A stretch of DNA of 64,000 nt. Source: Roseateles violae. Its GTDB lineage: Bacteria; Pseudomonadota; Gammaproteobacteria; Burkholderiales; Burkholderiaceae_C. The notes under the pieces were generated by a model. The model saw nothing but the letters and a program-made list of their open reading frames with translations. It did not search any database and was not told where the DNA came from. Within the stretch, counting starts at the first letter, position 1, and every line of letters begins with the position of its first letter. The stretch is from assembly GCF_030410485.1 (NCBI RefSeq), contig NZ_JAUHHC010000002.1, positions 310,001-374,000 on the forward strand, written 5' to 3'. A program made the translations under genes and the position numbers. Below are positions 45,847 to 54,970 of the stretch, piece by piece.

Positions 45847-46030
45847 GAACAGCGGGCAGCCCCGTAAGGCCGTGCAGATCTTCGATGGTGGACCGCTCGA
45901 TGCGAGAGGCAAGGCCGGCGTGCGCGTCGTGGAGCATCAAGCCCACCGATGCTGCGTGCCAACCGCGTCTAAATGAGCCAATTGCTGCCCGCGGCGGAGT
46001 CCGTGCACCCAGGAAAACACCGGCGCATAA

Positions 46031-46605
46031 ATGTCCAAGATCATGGAGGCGAGGCCCGAGGCGATCTCCGACTGCGTGAAGTTCTTCCCCACGGCCGACC
46101 GCGTCAAGTGGCACAACCTCAACGGCGAGTACTACTACATCGACAGCTCGGGGCGGCCCGACAAGGCGTATGCAGATTTGCCGCCCATCACGGCCGCCGC
46201 TCGAATTGACAGCTGTCAGACCAGCATTGGCCAATGGGGCGATGCGGAAAACCCCAGCAATGACTATGACGGTGGCCATTTGATCGGGTCGCAGCTGGGC
46301 GGTTGGGGGGACGCGCGAACATCGTGCCGCAGGACGCCAACTTCAATCGCGGCAACTGGGCGCAGCTCGACCACAAGATGGCCCAGTGCGGCGCATTGGC
46401 CTCCGGCGCCATGCGCTACAGCATTGATGTCGGCCATCCGAGCAGTTCGGCTCTTGTACCTTCGACCTTCTCAATGACCATCACCCGGCAAAGCAATGGC
46501 GCCAAGGTCACGCTCAAGTTCACCAATGTGGATGGTGGCGGCAGCAATGGCACGAGCGAGCGCGTACGTGGCACGGACTTCTTGACTGCCAACGGCTGCA
46601 ACTGA
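46031..46605 (+). pseudogene. DNA/RNA nonspecific endonuclease, broken by a one-base deletion in a G tract
   Basis: From ATG 46031 one frame gives VKFFPTADRVKWHNLNGEYY and then NDYDGGHLIGSQLGGWG, carrying the DGGHL version of the family's DRGH catalytic box. After the G run at 46305-46310 (six G) the frame goes wrong; the next frame continues at once with GRANIVPQDANFNRGNWAQLDHKM and ends in FLTANGCN. Seven G would restore one protein of about 190 residues. The fragment has no signal peptide, so it resembles a toxin C-terminal domain or a decayed gene. It could also be a sequencing error. Confidence 0.7.
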
Positions 46606-47471
46606 CGGCAGTGAAATGCCGGTCGGCCTTTTGAAGGGCTGGCTCCTTGCCTCTAAAGCCCGGGGCCAGCTTCTGTTCAGCAGTGTTCTTTGCCATTGAC
46701 CGGCGGCTGGCTTGCTCACGGTGTCCGACACCGAGCAGTCATTGCGCCTGGGCAATGGGCGCTGATCGGAATGGCTGCAGTGCGCTGTACCGCGGTCGCA
46801 GAGCTTTCGCGATGCCGGTCGGCCAGTGTCATTGACCGCTTCGCTCTTGCGCGGTCCTCCGGTCCCGACCATTTACTGACCTTCGCCTCGCCATCTCGAT
46901 GCCGGGAAGCAGACGGCCAATATTCAGCTAGGGCCGAACTGGTACAAGCAGGGCCAAAGCAGCGCCCCATACGGCTTGCTGACAGCTGCCTTGGTGTAGG
47001 ACACCGCCGCATGCTTTCGCGCGATTCGATGGAGTTCGCCTAGACTCCATGCATCTCCCGTAAGCGTTTCTCCTTCGTGCCCTGGAACGCTGATTCACAT
47101 CGCGGGCTTTGCAGACGCACCATCTGACGTGCGCCATGCTCGATCACTTCTACGCCTTCGAGGCGTTTTGCATTGCCGAGACCCGTCGTAAGCTGGCTGC
47201 GCGCGATTTCTTTCGGCATGCGATCGACAACCTTGTTCCGTGCCCGCGCAGGCGCCACATCTTGGAACTCGCCAGCCAGCAAGCCCACGTTGCCCTGGTC
47301 ACCCTGTTGTCGGAAGCCAGCGAGGTCGCGATCCGGTGCCGGCCTGGGGCCTCGCGAAGGGATAGCGAATCGCACCGACTTTCCTAGTGGACTGCCGCTA
47401 GTCTTCTAGACAAACCCTTTGCTCACGCCGCGCCAGCGATCTTGCTTGCTGTACGCGGTCGCGATCGCTGC
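46606..47471. other. 866-bp gene-free region
   Basis: Open frames on both strands (for example at 47040-47375 and 47109-47387) have no ribosome site, no family signal and atypical composition. Nothing else is recognised. Together with the broken endonuclease it looks like a decayed insertion between core genes. Confidence 0.45.
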
Positions 47472-48116
47472 TCAGGATGCTTGCGGTACGCCGGGCCAGG
47501 CGCGCATGGCAGCCGCCGCCGTTGCCAGCAGGCTTTCGCGGCTGGCGCCGTCGGTGGCCTGGATGGACATGCCGCGGAACACGGTGGCGTAGAAATTGGC
47601 CAGCGCGGCGGCGTCGGTGTCGGCCGGCAACTCGCCGTTTTGGATGCCGTGCTCGATGCGGCAGCGCACGCCCGCGTCTGCGGCCGCGCGGCGCTTGGCC
47701 AGCGCGGCCTGGATATGGGCCGAGGCGACCGAGCAGTTGGTGGCCGCCATCGTGACCATGCAGCCGGGCGGGTGGCAGGGCCGGGTCAGTTCCTCGGCCG
47801 CCTCTTCCAGGCAGCGCTTGATGGCCAGATAGGCGGTCGGCTCCTCCTCCAGCGCGCGCGGATAGCCGCCGCCGGGGCCGGTGGCATAGCGCTCGATCGC
47901 TTCCAGGAACAGCCGCTCCTTGTCACCGAAGGCGGTGTAGAGGCTGGGCGCGGTAATGCCCATCGCGCCGGTCAGCTCGGCGATCGACGCGGCCTCATAG
48001 CCCCGCTGCCAGAACACATGCATGGCCTGCTCCAGCGCCTGGTCGCGGTCGAAGGACAGCGGCCGGCCGCGCGGCTTGGCCGCCGCCTTGCAGGAGTCGG
48101 TTTTTTCGATTTCCAT
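47472..48116 (-). CDS. TetR-family repressor, divergent from RND efflux operon
   Basis: 214 residues, ATG 48116. The N-terminal HTH is DRDQALEQAMHVFWQRGYEAASIAELTGAMGITAPSLYTAFGDKERLF, textbook TetR. The ligand-binding half holds CHPPGCMVTMAATNCS and a long C-terminal helix. It sits head-to-head with the efflux genes with a perfect palindrome in the gap, so local repression of the pump relieved by pump substrates is likely. Confidence 0.92.
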   Translation of the reverse strand: MEIEKTDSCKAAAKPRGRPLSFDRDQALEQAMHVFWQRGYEAASIAELTGAMGITAPSLYTAFGDKERLFLEAIERYATGPGGGYPRALEEEPTAYLAIKRCLEEAAEELTRPCHPPGCMVTMAATNCSVASAHIQAALAKRRAAADAGVRCRIEHGIQNGELPADTDAAALANFYATVFRGMSIQATDGASRESLLATAAAAMRAWPGVPQAS

Positions 48117-48136
48117 AACGATCGATAATAAATGTC

Positions 48137-48165
48137 TTGACGCCCGAAAACAAGGCGACTACATT
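48137..48165 (+). promoter_or_regulatory. Sigma70-type promoter of the RND efflux operon
   Basis: -35 TTGACG (48137-48142), 17-bp spacer, -10 TACATT (48160-48165); the start would be near 48172. The operator at 48178-48195 lies just downstream, so a bound repressor would block initiation or clearance. Confidence 0.7.
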
Positions 48166-48177
48166 GCAGCTCATAAA

Positions 48178-48195
48178 CCGTAATGGTCATTACGG
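48178..48195. promoter_or_regulatory. Perfect palindromic operator (probable TetR site)
   Basis: CCGTAATGGTCATTACGG: 8-bp arms identical as reverse complements around a GT centre. It lies between the TetR gene and the adaptor gene, next to the predicted +1. Length and symmetry are right for a TetR dimer. Confidence 0.82.
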
Positions 48196-48397
48196 AATGT
48201 CGAATAGAGGCTCATCATGCCATGTCCAGCCTGCCTTGCTCCCCCGCGGTCTTGTTGTTGACCGCCCGAAGCGCCGTGCATTGCCCGGCGCCTTGATCGC
48301 CCGGTAGATCCTTTTTCCTCAGCCCTCGCCGAAGGCCGCCCAGGCCCCGGTGAAGCCGCTGCATTGCCCAGAAATCTTCTTGCCCAGGAGTTCCTTC

Positions 48398-49612
48398 ATG
48401 TCCACGCAAGCATCCGATGCCCGATCAAGCCGCCGCCTCTGGGTCGCCGGCACCGCCTTCACCGCGCTGACGGCGATCACCGCCGTCTCGGCCGCGATCT
48501 TCGGCCTCAGCTCGGCAGAGGCCGACGCGCCGCCGCCGGCCCCGCCGGCCACCCCAGTTTCGGTGGCCGTGGTGCAGGCCAGCGAGATCGCCACCTGGGA
48601 CGAGTTCTCGGGCCGGCTGGAGGCGGTCGAGCGGGTCGAGCTGCGCCCCCGCGTGCCCGGCACCGTGCAGGCCGTGCACTTCCGCGAGGGCGCGCTGGTG
48701 AAGCAGGGCGATCTCTTGATCACCATCGACCCGGCGCCCTACCAGGCCGAGGTCGACCGCGCCGAGGCCCAGGTGGCCGCTGCCAAGGCCCGGGCCCTCT
48801 ACACCAGCAGCGATGTGGCCCGGGCCCAGCGCCTGTGGGCCGAGCAGGCGATCGCGCAGCGCGAGTTCGACGAGCGCAGCAATGCCCAGCGCGAGGCGGA
48901 CGCGAATCTGCGCTCGGCCCAGGCCGGCCTGCAGTCGGCCAAGCTAAACCTCGGCTACACCCAGGTGCGCGCCCCGGTCGCGGGCCGGGTCGGGCGGCTG
49001 GAGATCACCGTCGGCAACCAGGTCGCCGCCGGCCCGGCCGCGCCGCTGCTGACGACCCTGGTGTCGGTCAGCCCGATCTACGCCAGCTTCGACGCCGACG
49101 AGCAGGTCATCGCCAAGGCGCTGGGCGAGCGCAACCGGCTGGAGCGCATCCCGGTGCAGATGGGCACGATGGGCTCGGACGGCACGCCGCTGGAAGGAAA
49201 GCTGCAGCTGATCGACAACCAGATCAATGCGAAGAGCGGCACGGTGCGGGTGCGGGCGGTGTTCGAGAACAAGGACGGCAGCCTGATGCCGGGCCAGTTC
49301 GCCCGCCTGCGCATGGGCCAGTCAAGCAAGCAGCAGGCGCTGCTGGTCAACGAGCGCGCGGTCGGCACCGACCAGAGCAAGCGCTTCGTCATCGTCGTCG
49401 GCGCCGACAACAAGGCCGAGTACCGCGAGGTCAAGCTGGGTGCGCCCTCGGGCGGCCTGCGCATCGTCACCGAGGGGCTGAAGGCCGACGAGCGCATCGT
49501 CGTCAACGGCCTGCAGCGGGTGCGGCCCGGCGCGCTGCTGGCGCCGACCCCGGTCGCGATGGATGCCAAGCCGGAGATCCAGGCTAAGAACAACACGGCA
49601 CAGAAGGGCTGA
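48398..49612 (+). CDS. RND efflux periplasmic adaptor (MexE/AcrA type)
   Basis: 404 residues from ATG 48398 with AGGAG upstream. An N-terminal membrane anchor (LWVAGTAFTALTAITAVSAAIF) has no lipobox Cys, as in MexE. Next come the lipoyl half-motif GTVQAVHFREGALVKQGDLL, the alpha-hairpin (AEVDRAEAQVAAAKARAL...QREADANLRSAQ), the second lipoyl half RAPVAGRVGRLEI and the beta-barrel/membrane-proximal domains. It links the inner-membrane pump to the outer-membrane channel. The stop lies 3 bp before the pump gene. Confidence 0.95.
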   Translation: MSTQASDARSSRRLWVAGTAFTALTAITAVSAAIFGLSSAEADAPPPAPPATPVSVAVVQASEIATWDEFSGRLEAVERVELRPRVPGTVQAVHFREGALVKQGDLLITIDPAPYQAEVDRAEAQVAAAKARALYTSSDVARAQRLWAEQAIAQREFDERSNAQREADANLRSAQAGLQSAKLNLGYTQVRAPVAGRVGRLEITVGNQVAAGPAAPLLTTLVSVSPIYASFDADEQVIAKALGERNRLERIPVQMGTMGSDGTPLEGKLQLIDNQINAKSGTVRVRAVFENKDGSLMPGQFARLRMGQSSKQQALLVNERAVGTDQSKRFVIVVGADNKAEYREVKLGAPSGGLRIVTEGLKADERIVVNGLQRVRPGALLAPTPVAMDAKPEIQAKNNTAQKG

Positions 49613-49615
49613 GCC

Positions 49616-52600
49616 ATGAACCTGTCCAAGTTCTTCATCGACCGGCCGATCTTCGCCGGCGTCATCTCGGTGCTGATGGTGCTGGCCGGCCTGATCGCCG
49701 TGCGCGGCCTGCCCATCTCCGAGTACCCCGAGGTCGTGCCGCCCTCGGTCGTCGTGCGGGCCAACTACCCCGGCGCCAACCCCAAGGTGATCGCCGAGAC
49801 GGTGGCCACGCCGCTGGAAGAGGCGCTCAACGGCGTCGAGGGCATGCTTTATATGGGCAGCCAGGCGACCACCGACGGCCTGATGACCTTGACCGTCACC
49901 TTCAAGCTGGGCACCGACCCGGACAAGGCCCAGCAGCTGGTGCAGAACCGCGTCGCGCAGGCCGAGCCGCGGCTGCCCGAGGAGGTCAAGCGCCTGGGCG
50001 TGACGACGATCAAGAGCTCGCCCGACCTGACCATGGTCGTGCACCTCTTGTCGCCGACCGGTCGCTACGACATGACCTATCTGCGCAACTACGCGCTCTT
50101 GAACGTCAAGGACCGGCTGGCGCGGCTGCAGGGCGTCGGCGACGTGCAGCTGTTCGGCTCGGGCGACTACGCGATGCGCGTGTGGCTGGACCCGCAGAAG
50201 GTGGCCCAGCATGGCCTGTCGGCCGGTGACGTGGTCAACGCGATCCGCAGCCAGAACATCCAGGCCGCGGCCGGCGTCGTCGGCGCCTCGCCGGGCCTGG
50301 CCGGCATCGACACCCAGCTGTCCATCAATGCCCAGGGCCGGCTGCAGAACGAGCAGGAGTTCGGCGACATCATCGTCAAGACCGAGAACGGCGCGGTCAC
50401 GCATCTGCGCGAGCTCGGCCGCATCGAGCTGGGCGCCTCCGGCTATGCGCTGCGCTCGCTGCTGGACAACAAGGACGCGGTGGCCGTGCCGATCTTCGCC
50501 GCGCCGGGCTCCAACGCAATCCAGATCTCGGACCAGGTGCGCGCGACCATGGCCGAGCTGAAGCCCTTCATGCCCGAGGGCGTCGACTATTCCATCGTCT
50601 ACGACCCGACGCAGTTCGTGCGGGCCTCGATCGAGTCGGTCGTGCACACGCTGCTGGAGGCGGTGGCCCTGGTGGTGCTGGTGGTGATCCTGTTCCTGCA
50701 GACCTGGCGCGCGTCCATCATCCCGCTCTTGGCCGTGCCGGTGTCGGTGGTCGGCACCTTTGCGGTCATGCATCTGTTCGGCTTCTCGATCAATGCGCTG
50801 AGCCTGTTCGGCCTGGTGCTGGCGATCGGCATCGTCGTCGACGATGCGATCGTGGTGGTCGAGAACGTCGAACGCAATATCGAAGCCGGGCTGTCTCCGC
50901 GTGACGCCACGTATCGCGCGATGCGCGAGGTCAGCGGGCCCATCATCGCGATCGCCCTGGTGCTGGTGGCCGTGTTCGTGCCGCTGGCCTTCATCAGCGG
51001 CCTGACCGGGCAGTTCTATCGCCAGTTCGCGCTGACGATCGCGATCTCGACGGTGATCTCGGCGATCAACTCGCTGACCCTGTCGCCGGCCCTGGCGGCC
51101 CTGCTGCTGAAGGGCCACGACGCGCCGAAGGACGCGCTGACCCGCGGCATGGACAGGCTCTTCGGCCGCTTCTTCGCCGGCTTCAACCGTCTGTTCGGGC
51201 GCGGCTCCGCAGCCTATGGCCGCGGCGTGCAGCGCGCGATCGGTCGCAAGACGGCGATGCTCATCCTCTACGCCGGCCTGGCCCTGCTGACCGTGGGCCT
51301 GTTCAAGGCAGTGCCCGGCGGTTTCGTGCCGGCGCAGGACAAGCAGTACCTGATCGGCTTCGCCCAGCTGCCCGATGGCGCGACCCTGGACCGCACCGAG
51401 GACGTGATCCGCCGCATGAGCGATATCACCCTGAAGACGCCCGGCGTCGAGCATGCGATCGCCTTCCCCGGCCTGTCGATCAACGGCTTCACCAACAGCT
51501 CCAACTCCGGCATCGTCTTCGTGGCCTTGAAGCCCTTCGAGGAGCGCCGTGGCAAGGGCCTGTCGGCCGGCGAGATCGCGGGCGCGATGAACGCCCAGTT
51601 CGGCGCGATCCAGGAGGCCTTCGTCGTGATGTTCCCGCCGCCGCCGGTGCAGGGCCTGGGCACGACCGGCGGCTTCAAGCTGCAGCTGGAGGACCGCGGC
51701 GGCCTCGGCTACGAGGCGCTGGACCAGGCGGTCAAGGCCTTCATGGCCAAGGCCTACCAGACGCCCGAGCTGGCCGGCATGTTCTCCAGCTACCAGGTCA
51801 ATGTGCCGCAGCTCTATGCCGACATCGACCGCACCAAGGCGCGCCAGCTGGGCGTGGCGGTGACCGATGTGTTCGACACGATGCAGATCTACCTCGGCAG
51901 CCTCTACGTCAACGACTTCAACAAGTTCGGCCGGACCTATTCGGTGCGGGTGCAGGCCGATGCCGCCTACCGCGCGCGGGCCGAGGACGTAGGCCAGCTG
52001 AAGGTGCGTTCGAACAGCGGCGAGATGGTGCCGCTGTCGGCGCTGATGAAGGTCGAGCATTCGGTGGGCCCGGAGCGGGCGATGCGCTACAACGGCTTCC
52101 TGTCCGCCGACATCAACGGCGGCCCGGCGCCGGGCTTCAGCTCGGGCCAGGCGCAGGATGCGATCAAGCGCATCGCCGCCGAGACGCTGCCGCCCGGCAT
52201 CAGCTACGAGTGGACCGAGCTGACCTACCAGGAGATCCTGGCCGGCAACTCGGCGGTCTGGGTCTTTCCGCTGGCCATCCTGCTGGTCTTCCTGGTGCTG
52301 GCCGCGCAGTACGAGAGCCTGACCCTGCCGCTGGCCATCCTCTTGATCGTGCCGATGGGCCTGCTGGCCGCGATGACCGGCGTCTGGCTGACCAAGGGCG
52401 ACAACAACGTCTTCACCCAGATCGGGCTGATGGTGCTGGTGGGCTTGAGCGCCAAGAACGCGATCCTGATCGTCGAGTTCGCCCGCGAGCTGGAGTTCGC
52501 CGGCCGCAAGCCCTTGGCCGCCGCGATCGAGGCGGCGCGGCTGCGCCTGCGGCCGATCCTGATGACCTCGATGGCCTTCGTGATGGGCGTGCTGCCCCTG

Positions 52601-52843
52601 GTGCTGGCGACCGGCGCCGGCTCCGAGATGCGCGCCGCCATGGGCGTGGCCGTGTTCGCCGGAATGATAGGCGTGACCGCCTTCGGCCTCTTCCTGACGC
52701 CGGTGTTCTATGTCTTCCTGCGCCAGCTGACCGGCAACCGGCCCCTGAAGCTGCACGGCGAGGTGCCGCATCTAGAAGAAGCCTTTGCCGGTGGCACCTT
52801 GAACAAGGCGGTGCCCGCCGCGGCACGCCATGAACATGAATGA
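49616..52843 (+). CDS. RND inner-membrane multidrug transporter (HAE1; MexF/AcrB type)
   Basis: 1075 residues, ATG 49616. Starts NLSKFFIDRPIFAGVISVLMVLAGLIA. Twelve TM helices and two large periplasmic loops are as expected; the TM4 proton-relay motif GIVVDDAIVVVENVERN is present, as is GLSAKNAILIVEFA in TM10-11. It exports hydrophobic or amphiphilic drugs by proton antiport. The sequence most resembles the MexF group. Only 29 bp separate it from the OMF start, so all three proteins come from one transcript. Confidence 0.96.
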   Translation: MNLSKFFIDRPIFAGVISVLMVLAGLIAVRGLPISEYPEVVPPSVVVRANYPGANPKVIAETVATPLEEALNGVEGMLYMGSQATTDGLMTLTVTFKLGTDPDKAQQLVQNRVAQAEPRLPEEVKRLGVTTIKSSPDLTMVVHLLSPTGRYDMTYLRNYALLNVKDRLARLQGVGDVQLFGSGDYAMRVWLDPQKVAQHGLSAGDVVNAIRSQNIQAAAGVVGASPGLAGIDTQLSINAQGRLQNEQEFGDIIVKTENGAVTHLRELGRIELGASGYALRSLLDNKDAVAVPIFAAPGSNAIQISDQVRATMAELKPFMPEGVDYSIVYDPTQFVRASIESVVHTLLEAVALVVLVVILFLQTWRASIIPLLAVPVSVVGTFAVMHLFGFSINALSLFGLVLAIGIVVDDAIVVVENVERNIEAGLSPRDATYRAMREVSGPIIAIALVLVAVFVPLAFISGLTGQFYRQFALTIAISTVISAINSLTLSPALAALLLKGHDAPKDALTRGMDRLFGRFFAGFNRLFGRGSAAYGRGVQRAIGRKTAMLILYAGLALLTVGLFKAVPGGFVPAQDKQYLIGFAQLPDGATLDRTEDVIRRMSDITLKTPGVEHAIAFPGLSINGFTNSSNSGIVFVALKPFEERRGKGLSAGEIAGAMNAQFGAIQEAFVVMFPPPPVQGLGTTGGFKLQLEDRGGLGYEALDQAVKAFMAKAYQTPELAGMFSSYQVNVPQLYADIDRTKARQLGVAVTDVFDTMQIYLGSLYVNDFNKFGRTYSVRVQADAAYRARAEDVGQLKVRSNSGEMVPLSALMKVEHSVGPERAMRYNGFLSADINGGPAPGFSSGQAQDAIKRIAAETLPPGISYEWTELTYQEILAGNSAVWVFPLAILLVFLVLAAQYESLTLPLAILLIVPMGLLAAMTGVWLTKGDNNVFTQIGLMVLVGLSAKNAILIVEFARELEFAGRKPLAAAIEAARLRLRPILMTSMAFVMGVLPLVLATGAGSEMRAAMGVAVFAGMIGVTAFGLFLTPVFYVFLRQLTGNRPLKLHGEVPHLEEAFAGGTLNKAVPAAARHEHE

Positions 52844-52872
52844 ACGATTGATTGATTGATGAGGTGAAAACA

Positions 52873-54249
52873 ATGAGAACGATCTCTCTGCTTCCTCTGA
52901 TCGCCGCGCTCGTCCTGGCCGGCTGCGCCAACGTGGCGGTGCAGGAGCCGCATCCGCTGCCCGACACGCCGGCGGCCTACAAGAGCGGCCAGGCGGCCGG
53001 CCCCACGGCCAGCGCCCAGGCCGAATGGTGGAAGGCCTTCGCCGACCCACGGCTCGACGCGCTGACCGAGCGCGCGCTGGCCCACAACACCAGCATCCAG
53101 CTGGCCGGCGCGCGGCTGGCCCAGGCGCGCGCGTTGCTGCGCGCTTCGCGGGCCGAGCTGCTGCCGCAAGTGAGTGCCAATGCCGGCGCCAGCCGCCTCG
53201 GCGGCGATGCCGCGCGGGCCAATGCCACGGCCGGCACGCTGTACACGGCGGGCTTGAACCTGTCCTACGAGGTCGACGTGATGGGCCGGCTCAGCAAGGC
53301 CAGCGAGGCGGCGGCGCTCGATGCCAAGGCCCGCGAGGCGCTCTTGCAGTCGGCGCAGCTGCTGGTGCAGGCCGATGTGGCGCAGGCCTATTTCGCCTTG
53401 CGCGCGCTGGACGCCGAGCGCGCGCTGATGCGCGACACGGTGGCCGCCTACCAGGACACCCTGCGCCTGACCGAGAAGCGCCATGCCGGCGGCGACATCG
53501 CCGAGCTGGACGTGGCGCGGGTGCGCACCGAGGTGGCGGCCACGCAGTCGCTGGCGATCGCGCTGGACCGTCGGCGCGCCGCGCTGGAGCATGCGCTGGC
53601 CCTGCTGGTCGGCACGCTGCCGAGCGAGCTGAGCGTGGCCGAAACACAATGGACCGGCACCCTGCCGCAGATTCCGGCCGGCCTGCCCAGCAGCCTGCTG
53701 GCGCGCCGCCCCGACGTGACCGCCGCCCAGGCCAGCCTGCAGGCGGCGCAGGCCCGCGTGGGCGTCGCGCAGACGGCCTGGTTCCCGACCCTGTCGCTGA
53801 CGGCCACGGCCGGCGGCGCCTCGCCGGCCCTGTCCGATCTGTTCAAGACCTCGGCCGGGCTGTGGGGCATCAATGCGCTCTTGAACCTGCCGCTGTTCGA
53901 CGGCGGCCGCCGCGAAGCCGGCGTGCAGAATGCCGCCGCCGAGATGGATGCCGCCGCGGCCGGCTACCGCGAACAGGTGCTGCTGGCCTTCAAGGACGTG
54001 GAGGACCAACTGAGCGCGCTGCAGCTGCTGGCCGCGCAGGGCGAGGTGCAGGCCACGGCGGTGGCCTCGGCCACGCGGGCGACCAAGCTGTCGGAATCGC
54101 GCTACCGCAACGGCCTGGTCAGCCAGCTGGAGCTGCTGGACTCGCGCCGCAGCGAGCTGGACCTGCGCCGCCAGGCCCTGCAGGTGCGCGCGGCGCAGTA
54201 CCTGGCCACCGTCGGCCTGATCAAGGCACTGGGCGGCGGCTGGGCCTGA
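52873..54249 (+). CDS. Outer-membrane efflux lipoprotein (NodT/OprN family)
   Basis: 458 residues from ATG 52873 (GAGGTG upstream; TTG 52852 is not needed). Lipobox LVLAGC. TolC-like repeats are visible twice: WWKAFADPRLDALTERALAHN...RLAQARALLRASRAELLPQVSA and later LPSSLLARRPDVTAAQASLQAAQARVGVAQTAWFPTLSLTA (split across repeats). It would trimerise in the outer membrane and dock to the adaptor. A (GATT)3GAT run at 52846-52860 lies just upstream of the ribosome site. Confidence 0.94.
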   Translation: MRTISLLPLIAALVLAGCANVAVQEPHPLPDTPAAYKSGQAAGPTASAQAEWWKAFADPRLDALTERALAHNTSIQLAGARLAQARALLRASRAELLPQVSANAGASRLGGDAARANATAGTLYTAGLNLSYEVDVMGRLSKASEAAALDAKAREALLQSAQLLVQADVAQAYFALRALDAERALMRDTVAAYQDTLRLTEKRHAGGDIAELDVARVRTEVAATQSLAIALDRRRAALEHALALLVGTLPSELSVAETQWTGTLPQIPAGLPSSLLARRPDVTAAQASLQAAQARVGVAQTAWFPTLSLTATAGGASPALSDLFKTSAGLWGINALLNLPLFDGGRREAGVQNAAAEMDAAAAGYREQVLLAFKDVEDQLSALQLLAAQGEVQATAVASATRATKLSESRYRNGLVSQLELLDSRRSELDLRRQALQVRAAQYLATVGLIKALGGGWA

Positions 54250-54283
54250 GCGCCCGCCCCCCGGTCGATGGCCGCTGACGGTC

Positions 54284-54514
54284 CTACGTCTTCTCGGCCG
54301 GATGGGCTCCCTTGAGGACCGCGACGATGGCCATGGCATGACCGTGCCCCAGCGAGAAGTCGGTCTTGAGCCAGGCGACGACCAGCGAGGCCTTGACCTC
54401 GGCGCGGAGCTTCCCGTCTTCCATCCACCCCTTGTCCGCAGCGAGTCGCCTGAATTCCGACGGGCCTTTGCCCGTCTTCAGCCGGATGTTGTCGATATAG
54501 GCCTGGAAGCTCAT
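54284..54514 (-). CDS. DUF4287 small protein
   Basis: 76 residues, MSFQAYIDNIRLKTGKGPSEFRRLAADKG, then KASLVVAWLKTDFSLGHGHAMAIVAVLKG. This is the full DUF4287 pattern, and the size is standard for the domain. Function is unknown. It ends 35 bp from the convergent OMF gene and starts 10 bp after the DoxX stop, so it is cotranscribed with DoxX and perhaps AraC. Confidence 0.88.
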   Translation of the reverse strand: MSFQAYIDNIRLKTGKGPSEFRRLAADKGWMEDGKLRAEVKASLVVAWLKTDFSLGHGHAMAIVAVLKGAHPAEKT

Positions 54515-54524
54515 AGCGCGTCAC

Positions 54525-54935
54525 CTAGGGAATGGAGGGGAAGAGCAGGGCGCGCAGGGGCGAGCTCCGCAGCAGTAGCCCTGCCCATAGCGCGATGCCG
54601 ACATAGGCCCCGAACAGCACGTGGCTGAACCAGGGATTGCCGGCCCGCAGCTGCACGGCAATGGCTCCGCCGAGGTAGCCGGTCAACAGCAGTGCGCCGA
54701 GCGGTGCGGTGCCGGGAAGGGCGTACAGGAGCGTGCATGCCAGCAGCAGCAGGCCCATTGCGCGCGCCAGCGAATCACCGCCCGAAAAGCCGAGGCTTTG
54801 CATGGCATCGAGGACGGGCCGCAGCGGGACCAGCTTCATCCCCGCATCCAGAAGCAGGAAGGCGATGACCAGGCCGCTGATGACCCGGCCAGCCCAGAGC
54901 ATGCTGGGCGCGATGGCTTGTGTTTCGACCGACAT
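54525..54935 (-). CDS. DoxX-family membrane protein
   Basis: 136 residues, four TM helices (about 12-32, 55-75, 78-98 and 108-124). The start SMLWAGRVISGLVIAFLLLDAGMKLV and the phrase RAMGLLLLACTLLYALPGTAPLGALLLTGYLGGAIAVQ (in two helices) are DoxX-like. It probably sits in the inner membrane with a redox or stress role. Downstream of the AraC-type regulator. Confidence 0.82.
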   Translation of the reverse strand: MSVETQAIAPSMLWAGRVISGLVIAFLLLDAGMKLVPLRPVLDAMQSLGFSGGDSLARAMGLLLLACTLLYALPGTAPLGALLLTGYLGGAIAVQLRAGNPWFSHVLFGAYVGIALWAGLLLRSSPLRALLFPSIP

Positions 54936-54970
54936 GGTGTGTGCCTTTCACTCAGAAAGATGCATGCACC

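Noticed and set aside
47040..47387. Opposing open frames of about 92-111 codons
   Set aside because: No ribosome site, no recognisable domain and atypical composition on either strand.
49322..52771. 1149-codon open frame antisense to the RND pump gene
   Set aside because: It is a His/Gln/Arg-rich shadow produced by strong GC3 bias; the pump on the other strand has complete RND motifs.
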